Positions 1 to 12,789 of a stretch of 64,000 nucleotides of DNA are shown piece by piece (position 1 is the stretch's first letter; every line of letters begins with the position of its first letter). A program made the translations under genes and the position numbers. The notes below the pieces were generated by a model that was not told where the DNA came from, ran no database searches, and saw only the letters and a list, made by a program, of their open reading frames with translations. The stretch comes from Ministeria vibrans ATCC 50519 (taxonomy: Eukaryota; Opisthokonta; Filasterea). The stretch lies in the NCBI GenBank assembly GCA_943704425.1, contig CALSCP010001890.1:30098-94097 (forward strand), read 5' to 3'.

Positions 1-604
<604 letters not shown>

Positions 605-2582
605 GTATGGCGTACACTAAAGGTCTTCAAGAGGGCGATGATCCCCGCTACCTTCAGGCCATTGTCACTCTCAAAGTTAGTTTTTTATCACTTTTTTTCT
701 CCCTCTTCTCTCTGTCACTTTGGTTCTTTCTCCCTCCTCTCTCTCTATATATAATATAATATTACAATTATGTATCTCAATTAAAAAATGCTCTTTCTGT
801 TTTCAATATTCTAACAGATTTTTCGTGTAGCATTGGGTTGCCTATTCGCTTGAGGACTATGGAAACTCAACACGGCACAACTTCAAGTTAGACTGACATT
901 ACTATTTTGAACAATGACAATGAGACATTCATCATTATTATACATCTGTTTTGTAGCGCGGTTGTCAGTCCATATGATCTGCAGGACACTTACTTTCCCG
1001 CGTGGAAGGCGTCGGTGGAGTCCGCACACGCAAAGGGAGTGATGTGCTCTTACAAGTAAGACAAATTGAAACAGTCGGATAGAGAGATACTTCGACTGAG
1101 TGAAAATGAGGGCGTCTGCATGTGGACTAAGTTTTGTATAATAATAAGAACAATATTATTAATATTATTAATTGTAATAATAATGATTTTATTATTAATA
1201 TTATTATTATTATAGTGCGCTGAATGGAGTGCCCACTTGTGCGTCGTCCTTCCTGAACAACATTCTGCGCAACGAGTGGGGTTTTGACGGCTATATCACA
1301 AGCGACAGTGGAGCAGTCAAGGACGTTTATGAGAATCACCACTACACCAAAACGGCATCGGAAGCAGGTTCGCACTACCTCACTTACACTGCAACGGGCT
1401 CGCGCTCACTCCCACACACTGCAACGCCTCACATGCACTCACTGATACCGACTCGCTCACACACTCACTGACTTACTTGTCCACTCACTCACATGCACTC
1501 ACTTTCCCTGACTCACTGACACTTGTTTGTAGCGTGTGCTACTATCCGTGACGGAGGATGTGATGTGGACAGTGGCAATGTATACATGGATGCACTCAAC
1601 CTGGGAGTATCCGAGGGTCATTGCAATGAGTCAGATGTTGACCTTGCCCTCTTTCACACTCTCAAGGTACACATTCTAAATTTTCATGGTGTTGCAACTA
1701 GCTTTTGGTCGGTGTGGCTTACAACTTGTTTATGATGTGCAGCTGCGCTTCCAACTGGGCCTCTTTGACCCGATTGAGGACCAACCGTACTGGCATGTGC
1801 CCCCGACGGCCGTCAACACGCCCGAGTCACAGGCACTCAACAAGCTTGCCACCCGTCAGTCCATCATTCTTCTGAAGAACGAGCCTGTTACACTCCCCTT
1901 CCCCAAGGGAAAGGTACGCGTCATATGTCATAGTATCAGAGAGCAACTCCTAGAAGGATTATGACTGTATATTTTTTTTACACTAGAGCATTGCTGTGAT
2001 TGGGCCGCACGGAAACGCAACGAAAGCACTTGTGGTGAGTCTGTTTGAGTTGTTTCATACCATGATGCAACTCACTCACGGTGTCTCTTAAAAAAGGGTA
2101 ACTACCTTGGCTGGCTGTGTCCGGGCGGCACTTTTGACTGCATTACGAGCCCCTTGGCGGCTATCAGCAAGGACAACGAGGGAGGTCAGACAGTCTTTGT
2201 CCAAGGTTGTGCACTCGATGGTGACGACAAATCGGGATTTGCGGCTGCTGTTGACGGTATTATCTCTCTTTGCTTCTTTCTTCTGCGTTTATAATTATAT
2301 TAATAATATTATTATAATTATTATTATATTATTATATTAATTTATAATAATACTATAAGTATCTCTATTTCTCTCACAATATATCACTTTGTGCTTTGTT
2401 TTTTTCTCCCTCCTCTTTTTCCCACGCACTCTATGCACATCTCTATTGACTGGATTGATTGTGCTTCAGCTGCGCGCAAAGCCGACTATGTTGTGTATCT
2501 GGGCGGGATTGATGGCACTGTCGAGGCAGAGGGTCACGATCGCACTTCCATTGACTTGCCTCAGATACAGGTGCGACTTTAA

Positions 2583-2635
<53 letters not shown>

Positions 2636-3663
2636 ATACGCACATACGCACATACACATACATACACATACACACACAACGATGGCAACTGATTCACACT
2701 TGCTATACAGCACGACATGATCAAGGAACTGACGCAGACAGGCCGTCCCCTGGCAATGGTACTCATCAACGGTGGCATGCTTGCCATTGCCGAAGAGAAG
2801 GCCTCCGTGCCTGCCATCGTCGAGACTTTCTACCCGGGCTTCCACGGCGGTACGTCACACCCTCTACTACTCTCTCTCTCTCGCTCTCTCTCACTTCAGA
2901 TCTTCTTTCTTTCTTCTTTCTTTGTTCTGTTCCCTTTTCTTTTTTCTCTTTCCTAGGGTCTGTAATTTCTGAGGTTCTCTTCGGCGACTACAATCCCGGT
3001 GGAAAGCTTCCCGTCACCATTTACGATAAGGTATGGACACGCCCATCTCTCTAACTATGTCGTCACACTGAACTGAATTTCTTCCTCTCTCATTCTCTCC
3101 CTCTCCCTTTGCCCGCTCACTCTCATTCATTCATTTAGGACTATGTCAATCAAGTGTCCATGTACGACATGAGCATGACCAAGGCGCCCGGCCGTAGCTA
3201 CAAGTACTACACGGGCACGCCACTCTACTCCTTTGGACACGGCCTGTCGTACACGCAGTTTAAGCTGGAGTCGCGTAACTGGACCGATGGTGTGCGCCTG
3301 TCCACGGAGAGCCCCTCAGCGACCTTCCATATCCAAGTCAATGTGACCAACGTGGGCTCGCGCGACGGTGATGAGGTTGTCCTTGCCTTCTTCCGCCCAC
3401 AGAAGCTTCCACTCCTGGCCGATAACCCGCTCATCAAGCAACTCTTTGGCTTTGAGCGTGTTCATCTCAAGGCGGGCCAGTCGACCACCGTCAACTTTTC
3501 CGTGTCACCTTCCCAGCTGTCGCTCGTCAAGGGCGGCGATCGCGTCATCTCGCCCGGCGACTATACCCTCGAGTTCACCAACGGTGTCCATGAGTCAGTC
3601 ACCCATCGTGTTGCTCTTACTGGCTCCGAGCGACTCGTCCACAAGATGACGAAGATGCACTAA
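605..3663 (+). CDS. Glycoside hydrolase family 3 beta-xylosidase/beta-glucosidase, 5' partial
   Basis: Hydrolyses terminal beta-linked sugars from plant or microbial wall polysaccharides, by family knowledge, and is probably secreted or lysosomal. Twelve exons chain in phase: 605-675, 831-886, 957-1055, 1216-1367, 1533-1666, 1743-1913, 1987-2034, 2097-2256, 2470-2570, 2711-2849, 2957-3030, 3139-3663, giving about 576 residues. Visible landmarks are the KHWVAYSLEDYG segment of the (beta/alpha)8 domain, the nucleophile aspartate in GYITSDSGAV, the second alpha/beta domain with AVIGPHGNAT and the PGGKLPVTIY segment, and a C-terminal fibronectin III-like domain after SFGHGLSYTQF. The N-terminus and any signal peptide lie upstream of the window. 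The order resembles the beta-xylosidase subgroup, but xylose versus glucose specificity cannot be read from this sequence. Confidence 0.93.
2583..2682. repeat. CA/CATA microsatellite in a GH3 intron
   Basis: A (CA)n run of about 48 bases followed by degenerate CATA/CGCA units, lying inside the intron between exons ending at 2570 and starting at 2711. Confidence 0.9.
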
Positions 3664-3795
3664 TACTACTGGGAGAATATAATACAATATTGTTCCTATT
3701 CATTTTTACTCGATATTTTTTTGACACGATGTGTTTACAATGATATAGTGATGTACACTTTCTCTCATTGACTCTCTCGTTCCTTCCTCGCCATC

Positions 3796-6072
3796 TCATC
3801 GCTCTTTGTCCTGCGCCACCACACTCACTGCTGAGCCAAAGAGCAGCGCACGCACTCCAGCACTCATCTGCTGCTCCTGCTGCGCCGGGGTCAGCGTGTG
3901 TGCATGCGCCACCAGTGCCTCTCGCAACCGATCTCCGCCATCCTCAAACGCCTACTCACACGCGCGCACACACACGTAAATGTCGTGTGAGTAAAATAAA
4001 GCAACATTCACATTCATTAAAGTTGTTCACTCACCCACACTCAACTCCCTCACTCGAACACACATTTTTTACCTTTGCCAAGTGTTTTGCATTCAACTGA
4101 AGCAACACCGGAATGGTGTGAGGCAGGTTCTGCTGACAGCACTTCACAAACCCTTCCCACAGCTTTGGTCGGTCCCAGATCTTCTTCTTGACCAGTCGCG
4201 ACAGAATCGACACCACAAAACTCACAAGACGCGGACAAATCTCAAGCGACTTCATCACCTGCACGCAAAACATAATAAGCATACGCTCGAGCCAAATACC
4301 TCTTGTTCTTGGCGTACCGTTCGCATAAAAAGAATGGAAAGAGGCTGAACGTCAACCAACTGTTGAAGCACAATGGCAAGGACTTCGTGAGTGAACACAG
4401 CAGGATGCAGAAAGCACTGGTCGGTGGCGTCGATGATCATGCGCCACGCGTCACGCGCCTCTTTGGCGACGTCGGAAGGCGTGATCGAGTGCAGCACAAA
4501 CAACAGGTCGCCCGGAGGCAACTGTGGCGTGCTCGAGAGTAGTCGCACGAAGACCTCGCGCACAGCATTGCTTGGCAGTGAAATCAGTTTCGGCAGTGCC
4601 ACGAGAATTTCCGACTTTTCAAGACCGGCGAGAATCGGAATGAGAAAGCGAGCGTCTTGCGTGCGCTCTGCATAGAGAGTCTTTACAACGGTCACAAGTC
4701 GCTTAGTGGGCGCCTGTTTGTCTGTGAGCGAATGCAAGATGCGCAGAATCAAAAAGTCGGATCCCTCTGGCGGGTTCCCAATGAGCGCAAGCAACGCAGG
4801 GCTCGCCTGACCAATGGTCCGGATGAGTGTCTCGAGTTGCCCATGCACCACGCGCTTCACCTTCTTGGGCGACGCAGCGTACACCGTCGCGAGTTGATGC
4901 AACAAACGGGGGTTCTCTAGGCAGAGCACCTGAAAGGGTGTCAGGTGCATCTTGATGCGCGTCTCGGGCCACTCCTCCACTTCACGCTCTCGCAGAGCTT
5001 CCAGCTTCTCGCGCGCATGCCCTTCAATCTGTACACCAATGTTCGTCGCACACACTCTTTCCTCATCGTCATCATCACCATCATTGTGCCCACCAATCGT
5101 CGCGCGCGCCTCCGCCGCCTTGGGCTCGACTGCGCCGCCTTCCACTCTCACATCCATCTCATCATTTACGTCGCCTCCTTCCTTCGCCTGCTCCGCCGCC
5201 TCTGCCGCTTCTTCTTTTGCCTCTTCGTGCTCGTCTTCCCCCTCTCGCTTTTGCTGCACAAGAGTTTTACGGTAAAGCATGCGGGTCTTCTGCACCGCCG
5301 GGTTCCTAACGTGGTCTTCGTCGGACACAGTAAAGGCCAGCAGCATGGGAAGGCAATCGTCGCGGCAGGCCGGTCGGTCCCAAATAAGATCCTGCAAGAG
5401 AGTAAGGCCCCGATGAGAGGTGGTTGCGTCAAGACAGAGAGCCTCGAGAACACCAAATGCCCCGTCGGTGAGAGAAGGGCACTCGAGTAGCACGCGTGAC
5501 AGCACTCGGTTGAGCTCCTTGTCTTCCATGAGGCTCTCCAGCAACTGTTGTAGACACGTTTCGTAGCTTGCCGCCGCAAGCGCGCTGCGTTCTTGCTCCT
5601 CCACTGAGGCCCCTTCCAACTGCTCGGCGGCCACGCAACTTTGTTTGTGCTCCGCCACAAGCCAAGTGAGAGCTAGATCGAGCCGCTCGGCCGGATCGCT
5701 CAGCACGTGCTCGAGCAAGAGCGGCGCAAACCAGCGGTCGTTGGTGTCGACGCCGCTACCAAATTCGCGCGCGGTCAATCGTGCCAGGAGGCCTATGCGT
5801 GCTTGGGGCGCGCCAATGCGACCGGCCGAGTCTAGCAGTCGCTGAAAGGCCATAACTGCCATTTCTCGATGTCCATTGTGCTCTTCGGCAAGTGGTACGG
5901 CTCGCAGTTCAAATTTGGTGCGAAGCGACACGTGTGGAACGGCAGAGGCAGCAGGAATAAGTGCGTGTGCGGCGGCAGGCACAAGCAACGAGGGACCCAC
6001 AGCGACGGGCACATCATTGCTGTCAATGCCGGGCTCTGTCTTGATCATGTCCACATCCATGCCGTCCGATGG

Positions 6073-6107
<35 letters not shown>

Positions 6108-7584
6108 CAGTTGTAGTGGTCGAGGTCGGTGCAGTAGGGGCAGAGCCGCGAGAGCGAGGGTCACGACGAGCGCGACGAGGATCACGCGATGCGGCCAACG
6201 ATTCAGTTGCCGATGTCGCTGTGGCCTCCAACAAATCATCTGCGGCGTCCTGCAGCTGTTGTTGTTGTTGTGACAACGGCGGTCCCGCTGCGCTGGCTGT
6301 GGTCGCTGACGTGACACTGGCAGTCGGCTCTTCGTCACCGACAGCAGAACCGGGTGCAATGTCGCGCATGCTAAAGTCAGCGGGCATTGTGTCGGGCAAC
6401 ATCATCATGTACTGCATGACCAGGCCGACAACAATAGGCAACGGTATGCGTGCAAGAAGAAGTGGATCAATGCGAGTGCGTTTCGCTGCGTTGCCGTCGC
6501 CCGCACCACCGCCGAGTGCGCCACGGTCGTCCATGCCTGCCTCGTCTGCTGTGCGTTTTCGAGCAGCACCTGCGCCGCGAAAGAACGCCTCGTACTCAAC
6601 ACGCTTTGCACCAAGGTTGTTCAAGCCCGTCGCAAGTTGCATGTGCCATTCGGCGCTACTGGGGTGCTTCATGAGTGCGAGCAGTTCGGTGCGCAGGCGC
6701 TTTTTGAGCGACGCCAGAGCAGACTGGCCAAACTCGCGTGCTTCCGGTGTGGTCAGGTGCACCAAGGTGGTACAGGCGCGACCCATAAACCGGGGTCGCT
6801 GGCGTGCAATTGTGGCAAGTGATGTGCACGCGACAAGCAAGTTGCTTGTCGACACACCTTCGGTGGCGGTGACGAGCGCGAGCAGATCGAACAGGCGAGC
6901 GCCTTCAGCGCGCAACTGCTCCACGTCAAGCAGTGCGTGGTTCAACGGCACCGCATCCAACGAGGTGATCTCAGCGCCCGTCGACGTTGCACGAGCACGC
7001 GTAGCGCCCGTCGATTCGCTCGTCTGAAACGAGAAGGTCGTGACCAGCATCTCGACAAACTTGATGGCATTGGTGCGCACACCATCGTTGACTTTTGCCT
7101 GCAGTGCAGCGGCAGTGACAGCCGCCACGGCCGCAACACTGGCCTCATCTTCGCCTTCGGCGGGCGCTGGGGCCGGAGCTGGCGGAGCGCCTGGCAGAAA
7201 CGAGACAATGTCAAGGGTGACGGCCAAAAGCGACGCCCACATCTGCGCAATGGTGTCGCTCGTAGTGATCGCCACAAGGTGCAGCGCCGCCCCGTACACA
7301 ATGGTCATGCACTGAACAATGCGCTTGAGCTCGGCCGACGTCGTGCAGTCGGCGCGGATCATGTAGCGCAGCGCATCAAGTGCGTACGGCAGTTGTGCTG
7401 GAAATCTGCATGAAAATAATATAATACATCAGTCAGTTCCAATGCGAGAGACCGATTGGCATCAGGAGACGCCGGAAGCGGGAGGGGGACGAGGAGAGTC
7501 AAGCGAGTCAGCACGGGACGGGGGCGACAATGAAAGAAGCGGAACAGAAGAAGAAGAAGAAGAAGAAGAAGAAGAAGAAGAGGC

Positions 7585-7622
<38 letters not shown>

Positions 7623-7871
7623 GACGCATCAAAACGTTTTAACGTACTTTTTCGCAGTTGCCTCGACGAAACCGACGCAGAAACGACGGACATCGGCGCT
7701 AGGGTCCAGCTGGAACTGGAGGATCTCGTCGACAAAGTTGTCAAGCAGCCCGGGCGCTGAGTGGAGCAGCAGCTCTTGGATTTGGTTGAGGCGCGCTAGC
7801 TTGTCGGCCGTCGATGCTGCCGCGTGCGCATCGCTGAGCAGCGCGACCACTTGGTTGGCAGTGACCACCAT
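3796..7871 (-). CDS. SYMPK: Symplekin, scaffold of mRNA 3'-end processing
   Basis: Scaffold that links CPSF, CstF and the histone cleavage complex in nuclear pre-mRNA 3'-end formation. Exons read 7871-7648, 7405-4318, 4258-4073 and 3951-3796, giving 1,217 residues, close to the metazoan length. The N-terminal HEAT region is diagnostic: IQELLLHSAPGLLDNFVDEI and VRRFCVGFVEATAKK align with human symplekin. The C-terminal symplekin domain includes ICPRLVSFVVSILSRLVKKK and PKLWEGFVKCCQQNLPHT. The middle carries low-complexity inserts: an alanine run encoded by CAG/CTG-type repeats near 6075-6110 and acidic stretches near 5060-5260. The start at 7871 begins the conserved region. The frame is open upstream, but that stretch looks like a leader only about 100 bases from the HACE1 stop. 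The first intron (7647-7406) holds GAA and poly-A runs. Confidence 0.95.
7540..7621. repeat. GAA and poly-A tracts in symplekin intron 1
   Basis: On the plus strand a (GAA)n run of about 40 bases is followed by about 38 consecutive A. On the coding (minus) strand this is a pyrimidine-rich intron interior, about 140 bases upstream of the acceptor at 7406. Confidence 0.9.
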
Positions 7872-7974
7872 CTCAACAAACAGAGCGTTTAAAAAAATTG
7901 ATGAATGAATTATTATTATTCCGTCTTTTATGTGTAAGATACAATGATTGTTTATGTCTTTGTGCATTTCAGTG

Positions 7975-10900
7975 TTAGGCAAATTCAAACCCTTGACTAC
8001 CACAACGAATGGCGACTAGAAGCCTTTCACAAAGCTGCTCCTTGGAGTCATACTCGGGAATCTTGAGAAGATTGAAACAGGTGGAGGCGGAGGGGAGGCG
8101 CTCAGAGCCAGGGTCACAGCGCAGTTTGGACAGAGTGAAGCAGACGAGGCCTCCGCCGGCGGACGGGAGTTTCGAAAAGCCATGCATTGGTACGCGACTG
8201 CAGCCAGTGGCAAACTGAAGCAATCCCGCCAGATCTTCTTGACTCAACGAGCGCGTAATCTCCCAGAACCACTGCAGATGAAGGGACAAATTTGAGACAT
8301 TTCTCTCTTGCTCTCTCTCTCTCATTTTCAAACTTACAACGACCACTGGAGAATCTTTATCAAACCCTCCTGTGTAGACGGTGTGGCGTTCCCAGTCGTC
8401 CACGTCAATCTCGGGCAGTCCACTGATGAGCAGCTCTAGCTCAAAATCGTTGAACATGGTCACGAGAGTGGGCGGAACAATCTGAACGTCACCGATAGTG
8501 TCAGCAACATGCGCACGTACCATTGTAGAGAAAGAAAGAGAGAAAGAAGAGAAGAAGAAAAAAACAAAGCGATCGAGAGGGAGAAAGAGAGAAAGGAGGA
8601 AGAAAGATCAAAGAAACAAAGTGATGGAGAGGGAGAGAAAGAAAAAGAGAGAGAAAAGGTACCTCGTGGAACCCCATGAGGAAACTCAAGAGCTGCGAAC
8701 CAATGGCAGAGGTCATCTTGAGCTGCGTCGAGAGGTGCACGTACTCGCGCTTGTTGGCTTCGGTGACGGGCACGTTTGCGCCGTCGGGAACCAGCTGGAC
8801 CACTTCGGTGCACCCAACCTTGTCAACTTCGACGGCAAACGTGATGCCCAGCTGCAAGTCGCTAATATCGTTATCAAGGATCCACTGCAGCGACCGGTAG
8901 TACTCGGGATCGATGCTTGCGACGTCCCGGTAGTCGAGTGCAATTCCACACGCGTGCTTGTACAGCGACCGCGTAAAGTGCACGTCCAGCAGGTTCTCAT
9001 GGTACAGCGCCAGACCCAACACCCGTCCGGCAAACCGAAAGTACGAGAGATGGTCTGGGTTGAGCACACACGAGTTTGGGTTGGGCTGCACTGTTACTCC
9101 GTCCGTACTGAACACAAACAGTCCGTAGTCCGGATTGAGAATTTCACGTCCCAACTGATCAAACCACTCGCGTCGCACTCCCGCGCCAGTTCCTTAAACA
9201 ACCCACGACACAACGCGCACGTAAGAACACAAAATGTCAACAAAAATGCAACGGTAAATGCGCTCCTTACCGGCTTCTCCTTTGAACCGCACCGAAAAGG
9301 ATTCATTCAGCATCTTCTTGAGGTCAAGACCCGCAAGGGCAACACACGAGTCCTCGATGAGATGAGCCCGATCGACCTCGAGGACATCGACGAGGCTCCA
9401 GACGGGGTCAAGGTTGCGCGATGGCTGACTGTGCAGATACTCGTAAAACCACTTGCGCCGCTCAGCAAGGGGCTGGGCGCGCACCACGTCCTGGAAGCGA
9501 CTGAGCAGCGACGGGTGCTCGAGGAGGAAGTGGAAGTGCCGGAAAATCACTTTAGCATCACGACCAACAATGGTGCGCAACACTGCTTCGTGGCGGTCCA
9601 TGAAGACGCGAAACCGCACTCCTTCGTGGCCCATTTCGTCAAAGAACTTGGAGTAAAGTCGATAGGCATTGATGACAGCCGCAATGCGGTCAATGAAGCG
9701 CAACGACAATACCTGGCGCGGCTCTTCGCCGTCCGCACGTCCACTCGGCATCTCTCCTACCTCTCCTACCTCTCCTACCTCTCCTTCTTCCTCTCCTTCT
9801 GCCTCTTCCTCTTCTTCTTCTTCTTCTTCTTCTTCTTCCTCCTCCTCCTCCTTCTTCTCTTCGCGTCCAATAAAGTTGAGCCACTCTTCAAGTGTGGCAA
9901 AAAGTGCATTGGCGCCGCCCAGCTTGACGACGAGTTGGGGTACCGCAACGAGAATGTAGAGACGAGCAAAGCGCAGAAAGATCGCAATCTCTTCAGCATT
10001 TTCTTCGTTGGTGCACAGATTGACAAGACGGCCGTGCGACAAGAGCCGCTGGCCCGTGTTCACAAAAGCGTTTTCGAGATGCGACGCAAGGGTGGAGCGC
10101 ACGTCGGGCCGCTCCTTCATGACACGCTCAAAAAAGCTCCTGAACATCGATTCTTCGACATCGAGCGACGGTATGAGACACATAATGTCATGTAGTGCCA
10201 TTGTGGTGGTGCGGTTGAAGAAGAGCATAGCGCAGTTGCAAAAGTTGGCGCGCAAACACAGACGCAGTGGGGTCTCACCGGCGTCGTCGGCACTCACGAC
10301 TGCCCCACGGTCCAGCAACAGACGTACACACTCGGTCTGACCGTAGCGACTCGCAAAGTAGACGGGTGTGCGCCCTGTGCGATCCCGTGCATTGATATCC
10401 GCCGGAGGTTGGTGGTCCAGCAACCGCAACATCGATTTGAGGTGACCATTTTGGCACGCAAAGTGCAGTGCTGTCTGGCCCTGGGTATCGCGCAAATCAA
10501 TGTGCGCCCCCAAGTCAAGCAGGTATGCCACCATTTCAGTGCGACCATTGGACGCAAGCCAGTGTAGTGCTGTGAGTCCTTCACGGTTCTCAGCGTGCAA
10601 ATCGGCACCCGCATCAATCAGGATTCTCAACTGCGCCTAAAAAAAAGTAATAAAAAATAAATAAAAACAGGGGATCGACAATTCAGTGTCAGCATAGTGT
10701 CAACCTGGAGCAAGAAAACAAGATGAAATAGGCTTATTGGAGAATTTGAGGGGGTGGAACAGAACCACAAGACACCCCACAAAGACCACAAAGACATTCA
10801 CACTCACCGCAAAGACATTCACACTCACCACAACGACGCACAACAACGACACACACAAAACGCATACCACAAAGACATACATACACACACACCACAAAAA

Positions 10901-11709
10901 CATTTTCACTTACTCACTCATTCACTCACTCACTCACTCACTCACTCACTCACAAACACACAAAATCATAATGAATCTTAATGGATCTCAATGGAAATGC
11001 ATCAGATATATACGTGGAAAGTGCCCAGGGAAAACAAGCGGGCGCAAGCGGCGTCCCTCAGCGGTACGATGAGCACAAGGTTTGAACTTGCACAAAAAAT
11101 AGAAATGCCAAGAAAAAAAGAAAAAAAAGATACAGATTTCAAGAGAGGACGCACGAGCAACACAGCTAGTGTGGTCTATGACGGCGGTGTGATTAAAAAT
11201 AAAATACCTTGTACCCGTTGCGCGCAGCGAGATGAAGCGGTGAATTGTGAGCCAAGTCAAACACGTTTGGGTTGGCCTTGCGCGCCAGCAGCACCGCGGT
11301 GCACTCGGTGGCGCCAACACTCGCGGCAACATGCATGAGAGTGCGCTTGGCCCGTCCAAAGCATGCATTGACGTTGAATGTGGCTGCGTTGAGTGTGAGC
11401 TGTCGATCCAGTTGCTTGGACGAGTTCCGCAGAATCAAGTTGAAATACACAGATATTTCCTACGGATGTGAGCACGCAGTAGAAACCATGGGTGAGTGGG
11501 GTCGCGTATAGTGTGTGGGGGCCAAGATGCGATTGAGATTTGTCACAGGAAAGGGGTGTGAGGGGTCATTGAGTTGAGCGGGTTGAGGAACTTCGTACGT
11601 CAGCTTCGTGCGACGCAGGCTCTGACATAGCCGCCTCCATTGCCGCGTGTGCATCCAGAAGGGTTCCTCCTGAGCCCGTGCGCGATCGGTTGTTGAAGAA
11701 TCGAAGCAT
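7975..11709 (-). CDS. HACE1: HACE1-type ankyrin-HECT E3 ubiquitin ligase
   Basis: By homology it ubiquitinates Rac-type GTPases and acts in membrane and oxidative-stress control. Exons are 11709-11599 (tentative), 11459-11208, 10636-9271, 9192-8663, 8481-8338 and 8271-7975, giving 899 residues against 909 in human. Ankyrin repeats fill about residues 70 to 270 (for example [19 protein letters not shown] and [11 protein letters not shown]). The middle domain has [21 protein letters not shown], matching HACE1. The HECT domain includes [19 protein letters not shown] and the catalytic cysteine in [16 protein letters not shown] at about residue 866, exactly 33 residues from the end as in human HACE1. 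An unusual Glu run (GAA repeats, 9800-9855) sits between them. The first exon is uncertain: the chosen frame is in phase with a GTACGA donor, but an overlapping frame from 11654 with SLRRTKL also resembles the HACE1 N-terminus. Confidence 0.94.
8520..8662. repeat. TATCACTTTGTTTC-type repeat in a HACE1 intron (pyrimidine-rich in gene sense)
   Basis: The plus strand reads GA-rich with GAAACAAAGTGAT and a diverged copy, so the copies lie in sense orientation for the minus-strand gene. They fill the intron between exons ending at 8663 and starting at 8481. Confidence 0.8.
10637..11207. repeat. Large HACE1 intron with CACTCA and AAAGACATTCACACTCACC repeats
   Basis: A 571-base intron inside the ankyrin region. 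It contains about two tandem copies of a 19-base unit (near 10790-10830) and a CTCA/CACT run near 10910-10950. No exon or RNA gene was recognised in it; the frames it contains are short and lack splice support. Confidence 0.6.
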
Positions 11710-12058
11710 AGTGAAGAAAATTAATGTGTAGAAAATAAAATATTCACCAACAGAAGTTACAAAAGAAGCAATGGAATATTTGCATTGAGGCAACCTCAGC
11801 AGACGTCGCTGTACTTTTAAATCTCGCTTATACACTTGACACTTGCTTAGTTGCTTCTTGTGAACGGTTGCATCAAATATATATCGCGGGGAGAGGCACG
11901 AGGACGATGAGAAGTGCGCGAAAAAAAACTCTACATTACTAGTGACTCTCCTCAGAGCACTATCAAAAAAATGGCATCTTCTTGCGCAAGCAACTTGGGA
12001 ATTGGGATGAAACTCCCATCAAACAGTGTACGGCACTAACAGCAGCACGCTTTTTTCA
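11710..12058. other. Intergenic space upstream of HACE1
   Basis: 349 bases of AT-rich sequence between the HACE1 first exon and the stop of the next minus-strand gene. It should hold the HACE1 promoter and the 3' end of the neighbour. No RNA gene or clear element was seen. Confidence 0.5.
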
Positions 12059-12504
12059 TTATTCTTTGTATAGCTTGTAGAGTGATGCGGTTCCCGAAAA
12101 GGTCGTGTCAGTCACAAATTTGACGCGGAAGTGTCCCATTCCTGTGCTGCATCCGCCAGAAAACTGCCCCAGTGTATTAGCATTGGCCGAGCCGCGCCAG
12201 TGCCCTTGACCGTTGAGACGAACGTTTTGTGGACGTCCCATTGGGCTGATCCACATCTGGAAGGCACTCACCGTATACGAGTTACTGGTGATCTTGTCTG
12301 ACAAAACCACATGGGCAGCTGATGTACTCTGCTGGGTTGTCGTAGAATCAGAATACCAGTACTTCAAGTTGGAGCTACAACCAGAAGTGGTCTTGGCGTC
12401 CGTATTTTGGGGACAGGACTTGCAAACAGAGTTCCAAGTAAACGCTCATAGACACTAATGACTACTCCGTACGGAGTACTCACTAAACTCATACCGTTCA
12501 TCAT
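12059..12504 (-). CDS. Small unrecognised protein with N-terminal CxxC pairs
   Basis: Not recognised. The main exon 12444-12059 encodes about 128 residues with an N-terminal cysteine cluster (SVCKSCPQNTD, then GCSSN), a Trp/Tyr-rich core (LKYWYSDS, AFQMWISP, GHWRGS) and one more cysteine in QFSGGCSTG. A stop lies just upstream in frame, so an intron is needed. A 50-base intron (12494-12445, donor GTATGAG, acceptor CTATGAG) joins it in phase to a 10-base exon with tandem ATGs at 12504, giving 131 residues. No signal peptide follows from that start, so another 5' exon is possible. It lies head to head with the flavoenzyme gene, about 285 bases apart. Confidence 0.42.
12463..12478. promoter_or_regulatory. 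Perfect 16-base palindrome TACTCCGTACGGAGTA
   Basis: A perfect inverted repeat with no spacer, followed directly by CTC, so that GGAGTACTC is present. It falls in the proposed first intron of the small gene and in the shared 5' region with the flavoenzyme. A related palindrome lies at 12686-12699. Such dyads suit dimeric transcription factors, but this role is inferred. Confidence 0.4.
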
Positions 12505-12685
12505 GCAAAAAACAAATGTCAACTTTCAGCCCGAAAATGAAAATTAGAATTTTGCGAACTTTACTTTGGTTGATCGCCACAAGAAACGCAAATGCTCGCA
12601 GCCTCAGGCACTACGTGCACGTTCCTATTGATCTATCGTGCCTAGAACATAGTCATAGATAACGCACACCATCCAGTGAGTAGAC

Positions 12686-12699
12686 GAGGAGTACTCCTC
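12686..12699. promoter_or_regulatory. Perfect 14-base palindrome GAGGAGTACTCCTC
   Basis: A perfect inverted repeat about 90 bases upstream of the flavoenzyme start codon. It shares the GGAGTACTC core with the palindrome at 12463-12478. Its position suits a promoter element; binding is not shown. Confidence 0.4.
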
Positions 12700-12789
12700 A
12701 GTCTCACACACAAAAGTCACACTCACAGTCACACACTAACAAGTAACACACACATTTTTTTCGTCAACGACCCACCCTTGACTTGTCGA

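Noticed and set aside
5876-7027. 383-codon plus-strand frame
   Set aside because: It is antisense to symplekin, whose frame is conserved; the open frame follows from codon bias and repeats.
8498-10195. 565-codon plus-strand frame
   Set aside because: It runs antisense through HACE1 exons and introns and has no recognisable domain.
11460-11654. Alternative HACE1 first exon starting [18 protein letters not shown]
   Set aside because: It resembles the human N-terminus but needs a donor that is not in phase with the next exon; kept only as an alternative.
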